A stretch of 59,740 nucleotides of DNA from Byssochlamys sp. IMV 00236 (lineage: Eukaryota; Ascomycota; Eurotiomycetes; Eurotiales; Thermoascaceae): NCBI GenBank assembly GCA_001931875.2, contig MSJH02000836.1, positions 1-59,740 on the forward strand. The letters run 5' to 3'. The first letter of the stretch is position 1; the number at the start of each line of letters is the position of its first letter. The position numbers and the translations under genes were made by a program. The notes beneath the pieces were generated by a model. It searched no databases. It was given only the letters and a program-made list of their open reading frames with translations, and was not told where the DNA came from. This document shows, piece by piece, positions 33,200-46,260 of this stretch.

Positions 33200-36110
33200 A
33201 AGTTCTCTATTCTTTAAAACATTTTTTTATACTTATATATATATTTTATCTAGCAGGGCTATGAGGAAAAACAGTTATTAAATAGGGTTTTTAAGAGATA
33301 GTATAAGAATCTTTAAGCAAGGCAATAACTATTTATTAAACTACCTGCGATCTAGAGATAACTTAAGTCTGTTATTTTTATAATCTGCCCGCAAAAGAAA
33401 GAATAATATGCATAAGGTATAATTGCTCGCGCTATAGTAATACTCAGTAATTAGTTTTTAATCTTCTGCTAATACTACTCTGCTCTACTTATCTATAAAA
33501 ATTATCTTAATAAAGCTAAAAAACTTCTTAAATTCTATAATCTAGATCTAACTTAAGTTAGAAAATTAAAATTAAAATTAGATCCCTAAATATACTTAAT
33601 CTAGCTTTATATTTATAATTATCTCTTCTAATATATAGTTTTAATAAGAGTAATTATAAGCTGTCCGTAAATACTCCTATAAATATTGCAATTAAATATT
33701 ATTATATAGAGGGGCTATAGCATAAGCTATATAATTAAATAATATATTAATAATAGAGCGCGCTTAATTTTTAAACTCTTTATAGTTTTTCAGCAGTTCT
33801 TTATATTAGTCTATAAGTTTCTTCTCCTATTCCTTAATAAATGAGAGCATATACTCTCTATTAGTATTAATATAAGTAATATCCTTATAATTAGATTATA
33901 ATGCTATAAGAACTTCTAATAATATTGCCTTATTATAGAGGTTAATAGCCTAGAGATATACCTATAGATTAATTAGCTAAATTCTAACTTAAGTTAAAAT
34001 AAGGATATATATTAGCCTATAGTCTTTTAATTATCTTTCTTTTATAATTAATAGCTTTAGCAGCAGCTGCTTTTTTCTGCTTAGTTAGCAGCTCTAGAAG
34101 AGCCGCGCGGTAATATTGCCCGGCTTATAATATTAGTAATATAAGCTTTTCTAGCTACTTTTTTAGGTAGATAAAAAAGTTACTATCTCTACCCTACTAT
34201 TACCTTAAGAGACTATAAATATTATTAATATCTGCTAGTTTTAGTAGTTCCGCTATATATGCCTGCAATACTAGGTTAAAGTCTTTAGTATTTAGGGTTG
34301 CTTTTATTTATATATTAATATTAAATCTCCGCATATTAATGCAGAACTTATTCTTTAAGTTCTTAATATAATTAGTATTAATATCTTAATTGCGTTCTAT
34401 ATCTTTCTAAGATATTTTAAGCTTTCTTATATCTATATATAATATTCTTAAATATTTATTCTTAAGCTCTGCACAGATTATATTATCTCTTATTATTAAG
34501 AAGACTTTAGCTTTAGCTATATAGGCCTTTAGCTTATATAGTATATTAATCTAAATAGGCTTAAAACTTAAATAGAGTTCTATAGAATTACTATAATTAT
34601 AAGCCTTAGGTCTCTTTTATTAATGCTTCTAGCTAAGTTCTCTATACTAAAATCCTAGAGAGTTTGCCTTATTATCTAATAGGTGTTTTTATTATTTATA
34701 CTATTTCTCTAATAGGTAAAGTTATAGAGCCTTTAACTTAAGTTAGAATTTTAATTATAGTAGGGTTAGTAACTTATAATAGTATATAATAATCTTCTCT
34801 TATATTCTTAAAAATAATCTAACTTAAGTTAGATTATTATCTAGTCTATGCGCTATTCTTTACCTAGAGTTCCTTAATTAAATTTTAACCAGGTTAGAAT
34901 CTACTCTTTTTACTAAAGAGTATATTTAATAAAAGAAATAAATATAATAAAAGAAAAAATAATATAATATATATACTCCTAATATAGACTATACTTAATT
35001 AAGAAATCGCGTATATATAGGTATATAATATTAGAGACTCTCTAAGCTCTCTTATTAATTATTCTATTATTACTCTAGTTAACTATTACTAGTAAAATTA
35101 CTGCTAATTAAATAAGTAAGCCTTATTTACTTTTTAAAGACTAAACTTATAAATTCTAACTTAAGTTAAATTATAAGTAAGTCTATTATATATTTAATTT
35201 ATTATTATCTCTATTATTAGTAATATCTTGTAATAACTTACTGCTTATATTTCTTTCTCAGTAGCTTATAATAGTATCTTAAAGGCGCTTCAGATTCCTG
35301 GGTTTTAGTCAGGTATACTTAATTAAAAGATTAGTACACAATACTTATTACTTATCTTATTCCTCTATAGGCTAAGTTATATATAGGCAACAGTTAGTTC
35401 ATTTAGTAATATAGCTAAAGTAGCGCTAAATACTTTAAGTATAACCTTCTAGTATATTCTAACTTAAGTTAAAATACTCTTTTCTGGCTTAAATTATCTA
35501 TCTAAACTGCCTTCTATACCTAGAGCTACTATAACAATAAATAACTTATAATTTCTTTTAACTATTGCTTTATAAAATCTCAATATTTCTCTTTTAAAAC
35601 TACCTTATTCAATTTGCCTTTAGAAAAGAAAGATATTAGCCTTAGGTTATAATAGTTACTGTTAAGATTAATCTAATTATTCTTAAGGATATTTTTACTA
35701 ATCCTAAAGCTACTTTATCTAAAATTACTATATTTCTTATTTAGCTTAATAAGATTAAGGGACACCCTTATATTTATTCTCGCTTTCTTTCTTTTCTTAA
35801 TGCTACTTAAAAGGCAAATTAGTAAACTTTATTACCCGATATTAATATGCGAGATATATATTTCTACTTATAGTCTACTATAAAAAAGCATTAAATAACC
35901 TAGCTTACTATATTTAATACGCTAATAAAAATATAAGTAGCTAATCTAATTTAAGACGAATAATTCTAGTATATTTAGAGGATTACTTTAATTACTTCCT
36001 TAAATAGTAAGAGAAAGTATCTTATAATTTAAGATTATAATCTATAAGATCCTAGCTAAAAATAACTATATTAATTTCTTCTTCTAGCACAGAATTATTT
36101 CTTAAAATTA
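33200..36110 (-). pseudogene. Unrecognised degraded gene(s) of hAT-D, possibly coiled-coil
   Basis: I do not recognise this product. On the minus strand long runs can be followed if TAA/TAG/TGA are read through. One is ~36100-35220, with Y-Y-L-R-K and N-A-F-L blocks at the N-terminal side and A-L-G-I-E-G and L-A-I-L-L-N-E-L later. Another is ~34700-34350, Gln/Leu/Lys-rich with a heptad-like look. Others are ~34130-33780 and ~33500-33240. The frames differ between runs, so introns or indels intervene. The region lies upstream of the transposase on the same strand and could be a second protein of the element or cargo. The plus strand also gives a partly readable frame at 34500-34740, so strand choice is moderate only. 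Confidence 0.35.
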
Positions 36111-36986
36111 GCAAGAAAAAAGACCTTAGTTTTATTATTATAGTATTATATTAATAGAGCTAAATTAAGGTAAAACAAGTATCTGCAATTTATAATAGAA
36201 TAGCTATATTAAATAGCTTAATTAGGGGATTATCTATTATAAGAGAATAATATTTAACTTAAAAACTATATCTAGATAAAAAAGAAATAGCTATAAGAAT
36301 AATATAATCTTAGTAGTTTAAACTTAAGTTAGAATTTTAGTAAGCTTTATAAATATATAGAATTTATATATTTTCTGTAAAAGTTATAACTTACTAATTA
36401 TATATAGATTTTACTATTAACTTATTAAAAGAATAATTTAGAAATTACTTTCTATTAAGAATAATAATAGTAAATAAAATCTATTCTTTAATTTAATAAC
36501 TTTAGCTTTTATAATAAATTATATATATTATTTAATAGTACTCTATTAGTACTATAGTTTATAAATATATATATATATTTCTATAATAATTATTTTAAAG
36601 TCTATATTAATATTTAATAATATCTTAAAAGACTATCTTTATACTTTTAGATTTAATATAATAATATTATATTTAAACTATTTTTTAGCTATAGATTTAA
36701 AAGGATATAAATTTAATAATAATATAAAATAATATAGAATATTAATACCTTTAATACTATAAACTATATAAACTATTTAAATTAAACCGTTTAAGAAAAA
36801 TCTAACTTAAGTTAGTTTAGCGCCCAGTCTTAGCGAATATTTTAGTTTTTTTAGTTTTAAACTAAACTGCTAGAATATAGTTTAGTTTAAGTATAGTTTT
36901 CTTACCCTAAACTAAAACCCGCTATAAGCAGTTTAACTCTCCCTTAAACTAAACCGAATTACCTATATAACTAGTCTATATAATAT

Positions 36987-39900
36987 ATAAAGATATAGTA
37001 AATTACTATAAACTTATTATAAGCTAAAAATTTAAAAATAATATAATATTAGTAAATAGCAGGCAGATCTCTTTTATAAGTCTCTATAAAGAGATATTTA
37101 TATAAATAAAATCTTTTTATTATAAAGTCTCTTTTTTTATAATAAATAATAAGATTAACTATAATTATATTCTAGGATAGCCTTTTAAGTATTAAATATA
37201 TTTATAGTATATTATTCTATTAAATAAAATAATAAATAGTATAATTTACTCTATAGACTAAAAGAATTAAGCTATTATTTAAGTATTCTTAATAAATAAT
37301 TTATAAAATAAATTAAGAAAAAAAGTTTTATAAGACCTTTTATTAAAGGTATAAGAGTTATTAAATTAAAATTAAGAAAAAATAATAAATATTAAACTAA
37401 GAAAAGAAAAGATTTATAAGAAGTATACTTAATAAATAATATTAACTTTAAATTAAGTAAGAGAATTAAAAAAAAAGATATAGAGATATTTAAACTTACT
37501 AAATTATAAGAAAGAAAGAGAAATTTATAAGAGTATAAGTTATTTAAGAGATATAATCTTTTTACTATAAGAATAAATTATATTATTAATATCTAATATA
37601 AAAGAAAGTATAAGAAAGTTTATTTAGTAAATATAATAAATAAACCTATAGTAATATTAAGAAAATTATTAAAGTAAAAAAAGATTATTTAAAAATATTA
37701 TTATTTAAACCCTTAAAGAAGTATAAAAGAAATATAAAGAGAATTTACTAATTATATTTAGCTAAAGATATTAAATATAATAAAAAAAATAAAGCTAATT
37801 TTAAAATACTTAAAAAATCTTATTATAAGAGAAGCCTTATAGCTTAAAGAGAAAGAATTATTAATAGAGATACTCTTTACTAGAGAAGCTATTCTTATAT
37901 AGACTTTTAAAAAAATTAAATAAATATACCTAGAAATAGTACCTCTAGTTATTATCTAGACTATATAGTATAAGCTATAATAAGCAAAGAGCTTTCTAAT
38001 ATTAAAAGCACTTTATAATATAGTATAAGTAATAATAAAGAAAAAAATAAAGGTTAATATTTTTAAATAAAGTTAAAGGCCCTATAAAAACCTATAATTT
38101 CTTATAAAAAAGAAAAATAATAAATATTAATTAATTAATACTATAATAGAAGTTAATTAAATAATAATAAGAGATATTAACTTATCTCCTTTAGCTAATA
38201 AATTCTTAGAGAAGTTTAGTAAAATATTAATATCTATATTAATAGATTTATTCTCTAAATATAATTAGTTAAAATTAATAAAAGAGTTATATAACTTAAT
38301 AGCTTTCTATATACTTAAGATTAATTTAGTTTATTAAGCTAAACTATTATAAGAATAGATTAATATAGTATTAAAATTTATATATAAAGTTATAAGAGCG
38401 CTTATTAATAATATCCTTAATATCTGCAATATATTTTTAGATAATGCTTTAATATAAGGTCCTAAGACTAATTATAAAGAAGAAAAAATACTACTTAAAA
38501 TTAAGAGATTTATATTTAAATATATTTAAAATATTAATAAGATATTATATAGTTTTAAACTTACTAGTTTAATTATTATTAAAGAGAAGTTATAATTTAT
38601 AATCCTAGGGATTAAAATAATAAGATATATATATAATATAAAAGAGAAATACTTAGAATTTATAAAAGTAATTAAGATTTTAAAATAGTTACTCTATTAA
38701 AACTTATAAGAAGTAAGAGGATTTTTAAAGATTATAGCCTATTATTAGATATAGATTAAAGGATATATTATTAAAGCTAAGCTAATATATTTAATATTAA
38801 AAAAGGGGTAAGACTTTTTTTAAAGATTAAAATAGTAAGACTTAATAAATATTTTAAAAATAGCCTTAATAATAGCTTTAATACTTAAGTTAATTAACTA
38901 TAAAGAAGGGGAAATAATTATTATTAATATAGACACTAATAATAATAAATAAGAGATATAACTTATTTAAGAAAAAAAAGAATTTAATAAAAAATACTTA
39001 GCTAAATATAAAAGTAAAGTATAAATATAAGCAAAGAGATAATATAATAGAAGAAAGCTAAAATATAAAATAATATTAAAGGCTTTTTATAAGTTTTAAA
39101 TATATTTATATAATATATACTTTTAGCTAAAAATAAATATAAAAACTTTAATTATATAATTAAATAAAATAGCTATTAATCTTTTAAGATTAATAATTAT
39201 TTATTAAATTACTTAAATCTAGCTATTTAACTTTAATATTATCTATATAGTAAGAAGAAAGAACTTAGTTATAGATAAGTTATTTTAAAAACTAATAATA
39301 AAGTAAAACTTAGAGAAAGCTAAAGATAATAATATAGAGAAATTCTTAAACCTATAGTTTTATACAGTCTATTATATTAATATATAAGAAATAAAATTAA
39401 ATAATATCTCTTATTTAATACCTATACTATATTAATTAAATAAATCTTTACTAATTATAGAATAGCTATAAACTATAATAAAACTAAATAATATAGACTA
39501 AGAATAATATATTAAGTTTAAGAAAGAGGCTATAAAGTATATAGTATAAGATAGTATTCTTTTCTAGAAAGTATAGTAAAATTAGCCTTATTAATTAATT
39601 ATTAATAATAAAGAAAAGTAAAAAAAGATTCTTATTATTTTTTATAAAGAATATAGATATTAAAAATATAAAGTAAGATATAGGAAAATAGCTAATTAAT
39701 ATTAATAAAAAGGCCTATATAAATATATTATTAAATAGGTAAAGATATATAATAAATACTAAAAAGCTAATAAAGAATATATAGAAAAAGCTTTATAATT
39801 AATATTTATTCTATTAGGAAAATTAAAGCTATATTTAAATATCTATAAGATTATACTATCTAATAAGAGAAAGACTTATATTACTATATTTTAAGATAAC

Positions 39901-40730
39901 TTTAGCTAAATTAAATATAAAGTATTTAATAGCCTTATTTTAAAAGCTATTACTAAGTTCTTATAAAAAAATTAAATTTATTACTAAAAAGTAATAGAAA
40001 CTCTTATTAATAATAAAAGACTAGAGAATAAAGCTATAGTTAATATATTAATATAAAAATATAAAATTAACTATATTAAAATTTTATTATATAACTTATA
40101 AGTAAATAAAGTAATTAAAATTATATATAAGTCCTTTATATATAGTATTAGAAAACTTATAAAAGAAATAAGAATAAATTAAGTAAATTACCTGCCGGCT
40201 ATAATCTAGGCAGATAAAAATATAGTTAAGACCTTTATTAGTTTAATACTATTTAGAGTAATTATAGAATATAATATAATATTATTAATTAAACTAAAAG
40301 TACTTACTTAGAAAATATTAATATAAGATAAAATTAAAACTATAAAAGATCTTCTTTTTCTTTATATAAGGTAAATAAAACTTAGAGATTAAGATATAGA
40401 AGAAATATAGCTTTATATTTAATATATAAGAGAAGCTAGTAAAAAAGCCTTTAATAATAGAAAGTAATTTTATAAAAAATAGCTAATTAAAAGATAATTT
40501 ATTTTACTCTATAATATAAAGCTTAAGATATTTTACTTTACTAAACTAGTATATTACTAGCTTAAATTATATTAAATTAAAAAAGTTCTTTAAAAAGATT
40601 CTTATAAGCTTAAGAAGTTAAATAATATAGCTTTTTAAGATTTAATCTATAGAAATTACTTAAAAGGCTATTATTTATAAGAGAATTAAAATAAAATATT
40701 AACTATAAATAATAATATAATATTTAAGTA
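36987..40730 (+). pseudogene. Pol fossil of C2: RT, RNase H, integrase
   Basis: This resumes after hAT-D and is collinear with C1 to 38720. RT: I-D-L-F-S-K-Y near 38260, then F-L-D-N at 38434-38445 (second catalytic Asp changed) followed by G-P-K-T and R-F-I-F-K-Y. The connection and RNase H region fill ~38750-39300. Integrase: Y-R-H region near 39650, a histidine/cysteine zone not intact, then a core through ~40150, where N-Y-L-P-A-I-I-Q-A-D is the conserved N-W-x-x-x-L-P-A-V-L-W-A-D block. After this comes L-L-I-K-L-K-V-L-T and a terminal Y-x-L-K-G-Y block near 40660. It is one of the common Pezizomycotina Gypsy lineages (pattern recognition). Stops occur throughout. Confidence 0.75.
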
Positions 40731-41927
40731 AGAAAATTAGTAATTAAGTAATAATAATAATAATATTAATTAAATATTACTTAGATTAGAATATATAGTT
40801 ATTATTCTAATACTCTCCTTTTAAAAATATTAGTTTAAAAAGAGAGAAGTAAAAAGCTAGTAATAAAATAAGTTTAATATTAAATAAAAAGTTAGTTTAA
40901 AAGAAGAAGAAATAAAAAAATAATAATAAAATAAGTATTAGTACTATAATAAGAAGAGAAGAAAAATAAATTTAAGATAAAGGTATCTTTTTTAAGAGAA
41001 AGAAAGGATTTAAAGATATTTAATAATAATTAAGAAAAAAAAAAGAGATAACTAAAAAATATATAATATTAGTTTAAATACCTTAAAAAAGTCTATAAAT
41101 AAAGCTAAAAATAAAAAATATTAGATAAAGAATATAAGTAATAAATAAAGGATTCTTACCTTATTATAAAAATCTTATTTTTTATATTATATAATACTAT
41201 AGCAGAAGTAATTAAAGACTAAATTAAGCTAAACTTAACCTTATCTTATCTTTTAAATATATCTTTTTATTTAGAAACTATTTTAAAGAATTATTTTATA
41301 AAGATATATATTAAAAATAGAAAAAAACATATTAAAAATATAAAATATTATCTATTAAGATAAAGCTCTTTAACTTAAAATATATATATATATTATAGTT
41401 AGTAAAATTTATAAGCTTATAAAAGAGATAATAAATAAGGCTAATAATAAAGAAGAAAAGATTTAGTTTATAAGTAATATAGCAGTAATTATTTTAAATT
41501 TTTAAAACAGGTATAATAAAGTAATTAATAATTTTTATAATTTCTTAAACTAATAAGAGCTATTAGAAAAAGTAAAAAAAAATATTAACTATTAATAAGC
41601 TAAAAGAATTAAAAATATAAGTAAAAAAGAATTATAAATATACTAATAAAGATTATTATAAAGCTATAAAGAAATAAGGCTAAAAGACTATAGATTAAGT
41701 CTTATTAATTATTAGATAATTATTTAAACTTTAATAGTTATAAGAGAATTAGCTTTTAGTATTAGAGATTAAAAAATAGTAGCTATATATCTAATAAAAG
41801 TATAAGTTAATAAACTTTATAATATTAAGAGATAAGAAATACTAATTAAAAAGAGTCTTTAACTAATTAATATTAAAAAGGTAATATTATAGAGAACCTA
41901 TAACTATATTATATAATAATATTATAT
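40731..41927. other. Unassigned AT-rich stretch after C2 pol
   Basis: A-rich, Lys/Glu-like composition at 40800-41100, then mixed sequence. It should contain the C2 3' LTR if one survived, but nothing aligns with 8902-9231. No gene is supported. Confidence 0.35.
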
Positions 41928-42199
41928 AGTCGAAGCTATAGTTAGCTTATTCTCTTAACTATACTATATATTTAAATTAATATCTCTTTACTTCTTAGCA
42001 TTATATATACTATAGTTCTATTTATATAGTACTAGGTTATTCTATAATGCTTCTGTTCTCTATACCTAGTTATGCCTTATAGTTTAAGTTCTTATATAGC
42101 TTCTTACGCTATCTTCCTTATTAGTATCTTTCCTATATTAAATAATAACTAATGCAGAGAAATACTATTATGCAGAGGATTTAGTTATTAAGAAGTAAT

Positions 42200-45100
42200 A
42201 CTGAAAATAAGAGCTTAAGAGCTAAAGTATTAAATTAACCCTAAATCCTATTGCAAAGAGAAAAGGGAATTATTAAGGTCCTTATATATAATATATAGAG
42301 AAGCTAGTTTAGCAAACTGTTTTAAATATAAGTTATAAAGAGCCTTCCTATATTAACTTCTAAAGGGAATAATCTTTATAAGAAGACTATTCTTAAGTAG
42401 TAAATCTTCTTATTATTTATTTAGTATTATATCCTATTAAAAGTAGTTAAGTATACTTACTGCTAGTAAAGAATAGCTTATAAGAAATAGAAGAAAGCTA
42501 ATTAAAAAAGGCGTCTTCTATAGGAGATTATTATATTAATACTTTATCTAGAGTAAAAAAGAGAGATAGAATTCTCTCTAATAGCAGAATTAAAATAATT
42601 ATTCTTAATAAATAGTAAGAGAGATAATACTTAAGAATTAAAATCTTTACTTAATTAAAATACCCCTACCTTATTAGTTTTCTAAACTTTTTCTCTTTCT
42701 CTAAATAAATAGAAGTTATATGCTATAGCTAATTTAGTTATACCTTAAGTATTTATCCCTATACTATTATTAAATATACTAGGAGCTCTTTATTTTAATA
42801 GAAAGAATACTATTAACTTCTTAAATTGCTTTATAAACCTATATATAAATTATAGACTTAAAGGAAAGAATAATAAAATCTTCTATTAAATGCTAGAATA
42901 TTATAATATTTAGATTAATAATTAAATAAAGATAATTATATTCTATATTAAGCAAGACTAAGAGGCTTTTTATAAAAAAGTTAAAAAGAAGTTTTATAAG
43001 AAGGATATTAAATAATAAGTATATATTTATAAGTATCTAAAGGTATATAAGAATAAGAAGTATGCCTAGGATAATAGAGTAAAGGATTATATCTAAGAGT
43101 ATATAAGTATCTTTAAGGTAGTCTTTAAGAAAGGTTATCTAGATAAATATACTTATAATATCTAGTTTTTCTAAAGATTATTTAAAAAGCTTAATAGAAA
43201 GGTAATAAAGAAGCTTAAGATAAATTTTAAAGAATTAAAAGAAATAAAGTTTAATAAAGTAAAATAAAAGGTTTTAGAGATTATTATTATAAATAATTAT
43301 ATTAATAAACTCTTTAAACTTAAAAAAGAAAATAGGGACTTAAATATTATAATAAAAGAATATTAATCTCTAGCTAAACTAAAGCTATAATAGCTAAATC
43401 CTAATTACTAGCTAAGCTAATTAGAGATTATATATAAGAAGGTAGATAAAATAGTTAGTAACTTAGCTACTTAATTTAAAGCTCTATCTCTACCTATTAA
43501 GGCTCTTATATTATAAGGAGATAAATAGAACTAATAAGAATACTATATTACTATAAGAGTAAATATATCTTAATTATATCTTACTAGTAGTAAGTAAAGC
43601 CTACTTACTATTATTATAAAAAATCTAATAAAAAGATTAATAATTATCTTAATTATCTTAAGAATATTTATAGGGGATATATTTATTAATACCTAGAAAT
43701 AATATGTATTTATTTTAGTAAGACTAAGAATAGAGATATTAAAGTTTCTTTTTAGTATAGTAAAAAGCTAATTAAAATTATATAAGAAGCTACTTAAAAT
43801 AATAAGCCTATAGTTTAAGCTTATATTTAGTTTTAGTTTGCTTTAATTAGCTTAACCCTTAAGCAGAATAATAAGGTTAATAATATAGATAAGGAATAGG
43901 AAAATAGTAATAAAAACAGTATTATAGCCTATTAAGTAAATATAAGATTTACTATACTAGGATTAACTTCTAAGGCTTCTTAAATTAATACCTATTCTGC
44001 TATTAAGAGCTATTATATTAAAATATAGTCTTCTTAGAAGCTATTTAAAATAACTATAAAAGGTTTAGTAAATAATATCTATATAAAAGATATAATTATA
44101 GAGAATATAAAGCTTATTCTTATATAATCTAATAAATTAAAAGTAAAGCTAAATATAAAAAGTATACCTAATAGGCTATTCTATAAGCTTAAGAACTTAA
44201 TAGATATTAATACTCTTCTAAACAAAGTCCTTAATTAGCCTATCTTTAATTTAACTATATAAGAATTACTTAGTAATTATCCTACTATCTATTATACTTT
44301 TTTTTAAATATTATTTTTAAACGCTAAAGTTATATTCTTTCTTAAACCTAATATAAAGAGAATAAATATTAAAATAAGAGTTATAGGCTAAAGACTTCTT
44401 AGAGAATATATATTGCTAATATATAATAAAGAAATTATATATATAACTAAAATATTAAAGACTATAATAATAATTAATAAGAAGAGAGTATATATTATTC
44501 TTAATACAGGTCCTAAAATTAATATAATAAGCCTAGGGCTTATTTAATATCTTAGCCTATTTATAATTCTAGGTCTAAACTGCTTAATAATAGTTTAAAT
44601 ATAGACTATTATAAACTATATAGAGTATTATAAAGATATACTTATTACTATTAATTATATTACTATATAATTTCTTATTTTTATTATATCTATAGGTAAT
44701 ATAGATTATATTCTTAAATATCTCTAGTAAATAAAATTAAAATTTATAATAAAAACTCTTAATAATAAAGCTATTTTCTATTATATCTATAGAAAGATAA
44801 GCCCTTAGGCTACGCTACGCGTGTCCTAGACTTGCTTACAGATTTTACAGCTAGCTAGTTAATATAGACCTAAAGCTATTACTATTATCTTTTATTTTAG
44901 ATTTAAATTAGTATATAAGAGCTTTACGCTTAGTTTTAAATAAAGGATTTAAAGGTATTAAATATAAAACGATTTAAGTTTAGGGCATCCCGTAAGTAAT
45001 TAAGCAGTTATATAATTAAAGAAATCTCTTTATTCTATACTTTAAAGTAATTAGCCTTAAGACCTATATAATACTTATAATTTTAGTATTATAGTAGTAA

Positions 45101-45990
45101 TATGCCTTAGTATTTGCTTTAAGCTTTAGAATTTTAATATTTGCACTTATAGTTATTGTGCGTAACTATACTAGCTTAGTATAAACCTTAAGCTAATTAA
45201 AGAACTTAAAAGTTAGCGGGTTTAAAAGATTTTAATATTCTTATAGATAGTTATTATGCATAACTATATTAACTTAGCATTTACTCTTAGCTAATAAGAG
45301 GCCCTAAATCTCTATAGGCTTCTATACAGTTAGTTATATTATATAAATGTAAAGCTTATCTAAGAGGATTTAATTAGCCTAAGGGACTTAACGCTAAAGT
45401 TTTATATTATTTACTTAGATTTAAAATAACTACTTTAAGTTTATTAGATATAGACTAACCGACTAAAATATTAAGATAATAAAGAATATTTAGCTAAAGT
45501 CTTTAAAAGCTTAAGCAGATATTATTTTACTAGTATAATATTTACTAAAAGATAAAGAAAAGCAGTAATAAAAATACTAGTAAGCTTATATATCTAGATT
45601 AAAGCAATTAGAATAGAATATATAACTGTAAAAATGCAGACTTCTAATTTATTAAGATTTTATAAATTATAACTTATAAAATTAGTTAGCTAATTAGAGG
45701 CTAAGGATAATCTAGTAAAATTCCTTTACCGCCTAAATCTTATAGACCTAAATATTAAATATAAAATATTAAAGTAATTAGACCTTAAGCTATAAATAGG
45801 CTATTATAACTATATTTATATAGCAGTTAATATACTAAAGAAGTAAAAGGCTAATAAGATAAACTCTATTAACCTAGGGAGATTAAATAATAAGAAAATG
45901 CTTAAAGAAGATCTAAGATAATAGGAGCTATATTTAGAATATTACTACAGAAACTTAATACTAAATATAGAGATATTATATAATAAATAT
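42200..45990 (+). pseudogene. Gag and protease fossil of element F
   Basis: Gag is readable from about 42890: A-F-Y-K-K-V-K-K, R-V-K-D-Y-I-Q-E-Y, G-Y-L-D-K-Y-T-Y then F-F-Q-R-L and R-K-V-I-K-K-L, the typical capsid pattern of a widespread fungal Gypsy lineage. A zinc-knuckle-like spot near 43690 has only one Cys left. The protease lies at 44490-44530 with L-N-T-G at 44500-44511, where L-D-T-G is expected. After 44800 the frame is lost: a GC-rich spot (GGCTACGCTACGCGTG near 44810) and a duplicated 98-bp segment follow, and element G interrupts at 46097. Confidence 0.6.
45131..45300. repeat. Tandem pair of about 98-bp units
   Basis: ATTTTAATATT begins at 45131 and again at 45229, and ATAGTTATTGTGCGTAAC at 45149 matches ATAGTTATTATGCATAAC at 45247. 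The copies differ mainly by transitions, so the duplication is older than, or concurrent with, RIP. Confidence 0.6.
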
Positions 45991-46096
45991 CTATAGCTAT
46001 AAATTATAATAATTATATAAGAGTCTTATTTAACTTCTAAATAAGTAGAATAATTAATTATAGGTATAAAGCTTTTAGAGAATAAAAGAGTTATAC

Positions 46097-46245
46097 TGTT
46101 ATAGATATAGCTCTGCTATGGCTGCGGCTGCGGCAGTATTAGACCGCCCATCAGACCGCCTTAGCAGCACTTAGCAAGCAGTATCCCTCTAGTAGAGTAA
46201 TCAACCTTCTTACCTCCTATATCTTTATGGCTTCGCCTGGTTACA
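46097..46245 (+). repeat. 5' LTR of element G (149 bp)
   Basis: It starts TGTTATAGATATAGC and ends GGTTACA and aligns without gaps to 54398-54546. Here the 5' copy is the less mutated one (GCTGCGGCTGCGGCA against GCTGCAGCTGCAGCA), the reverse of Chr1. It contains a duplicated AGACCGCC motif. Confidence 0.9.
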
Positions 46246-46247
46246 AA

Positions 46248-46260
46248 TGGTAGCATGTCC
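46248..46260 (+). promoter_or_regulatory. Primer-binding site of element G, TGGTAGC...
   Basis: It begins two bases after the LTR with TGGTAGCATGTCC. The first seven bases would pair with a tRNA ending GCTACCA, as initiator-Met tRNAs of fungi do. Pairing beyond that is not evident. Unlike Chr1, this looks like conventional tRNA priming. Confidence 0.5.

Larger units (their letters stand above)
28409..36815. repeat. Sixteen dispersed copies of the palindrome CTAACTTAAGTTAG in hAT-D
   Basis: Copies with the core AACTTAAGTT start at 28409, 29031, 29884, 31305, 31535, 31667, 32605, 33165, 33548, 33984, 34733, 34819, 35156, 35459, 36319 and 36802. The outer bases vary (CT or TT at the left, AG or AA at the right). 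Spacings run from 86 to about 1420 bp. The same core is at 59286 in the second hAT-D copy. I found none in the other elements of this window. Copies fall in at least two different reading frames, so coding constraint does not explain them. Confidence 0.75.
28070..36978 (-). mobile_element. hAT transposon D (8909 bp)
   Basis: The 8-bp target duplication TATAATAT lies at 28062-28069 and 36979-36986. The ends TAGAGTAGTTATA (left) and TAGACTAGTTATA (right, reverse complement) are inverted repeats with one mismatch. The minus strand encodes a hAT transposase near the left end, so the element is oriented opposite to hAT-B. Copy C1 has the empty site at 1733-1740. The rest, from ~30700 to 36500, is coding-like on the minus strand but unrecognised. 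A 14-bp palindrome occurs 16 times inside. At 8.9 kb it is far larger than a typical hAT. A second, inverted copy starts at 59122. Confidence 0.85.
8902..40760 (+). mobile_element. Ty3/Gypsy retrotransposon C2, plus strand, split by solo LTR, hAT-B and hAT-D
   Basis: Copy C2 of family C survives in pieces: 8902-9589, 9918-11887, 28009-28069 and 36987-~40760. Removing the inserts gives an LTR, gag region, protease, RT, RNase H and integrase in order. The junctions are exact: hAT-B is bounded by TTAAAATT (11880-11887 and 28001-28008) and hAT-D by TATAATAT (28062-28069 and 36979-36986). Copy C1 has the uninterrupted sequence across both sites. No 3' LTR is recognisable before 41928, so the 3' end is lost or too mutated to see. 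Confidence 0.8.

Noticed and set aside
28070..36978. Possibility that the large hAT-D unit is a small Starship-type element with a tyrosine-recombinase captain.
   Set aside because: It has an 8-bp duplication, TAGAG-type inverted ends and a hAT C-terminal domain. No tyrosine-recombinase motif was seen.
44805..44850. GC-rich patch (GGCTACGCTACGCGTG) in element F as a separate small insertion.
   Set aside because: I found no inverted ends or flanking duplication, so it may just be a surviving unmutated spot.
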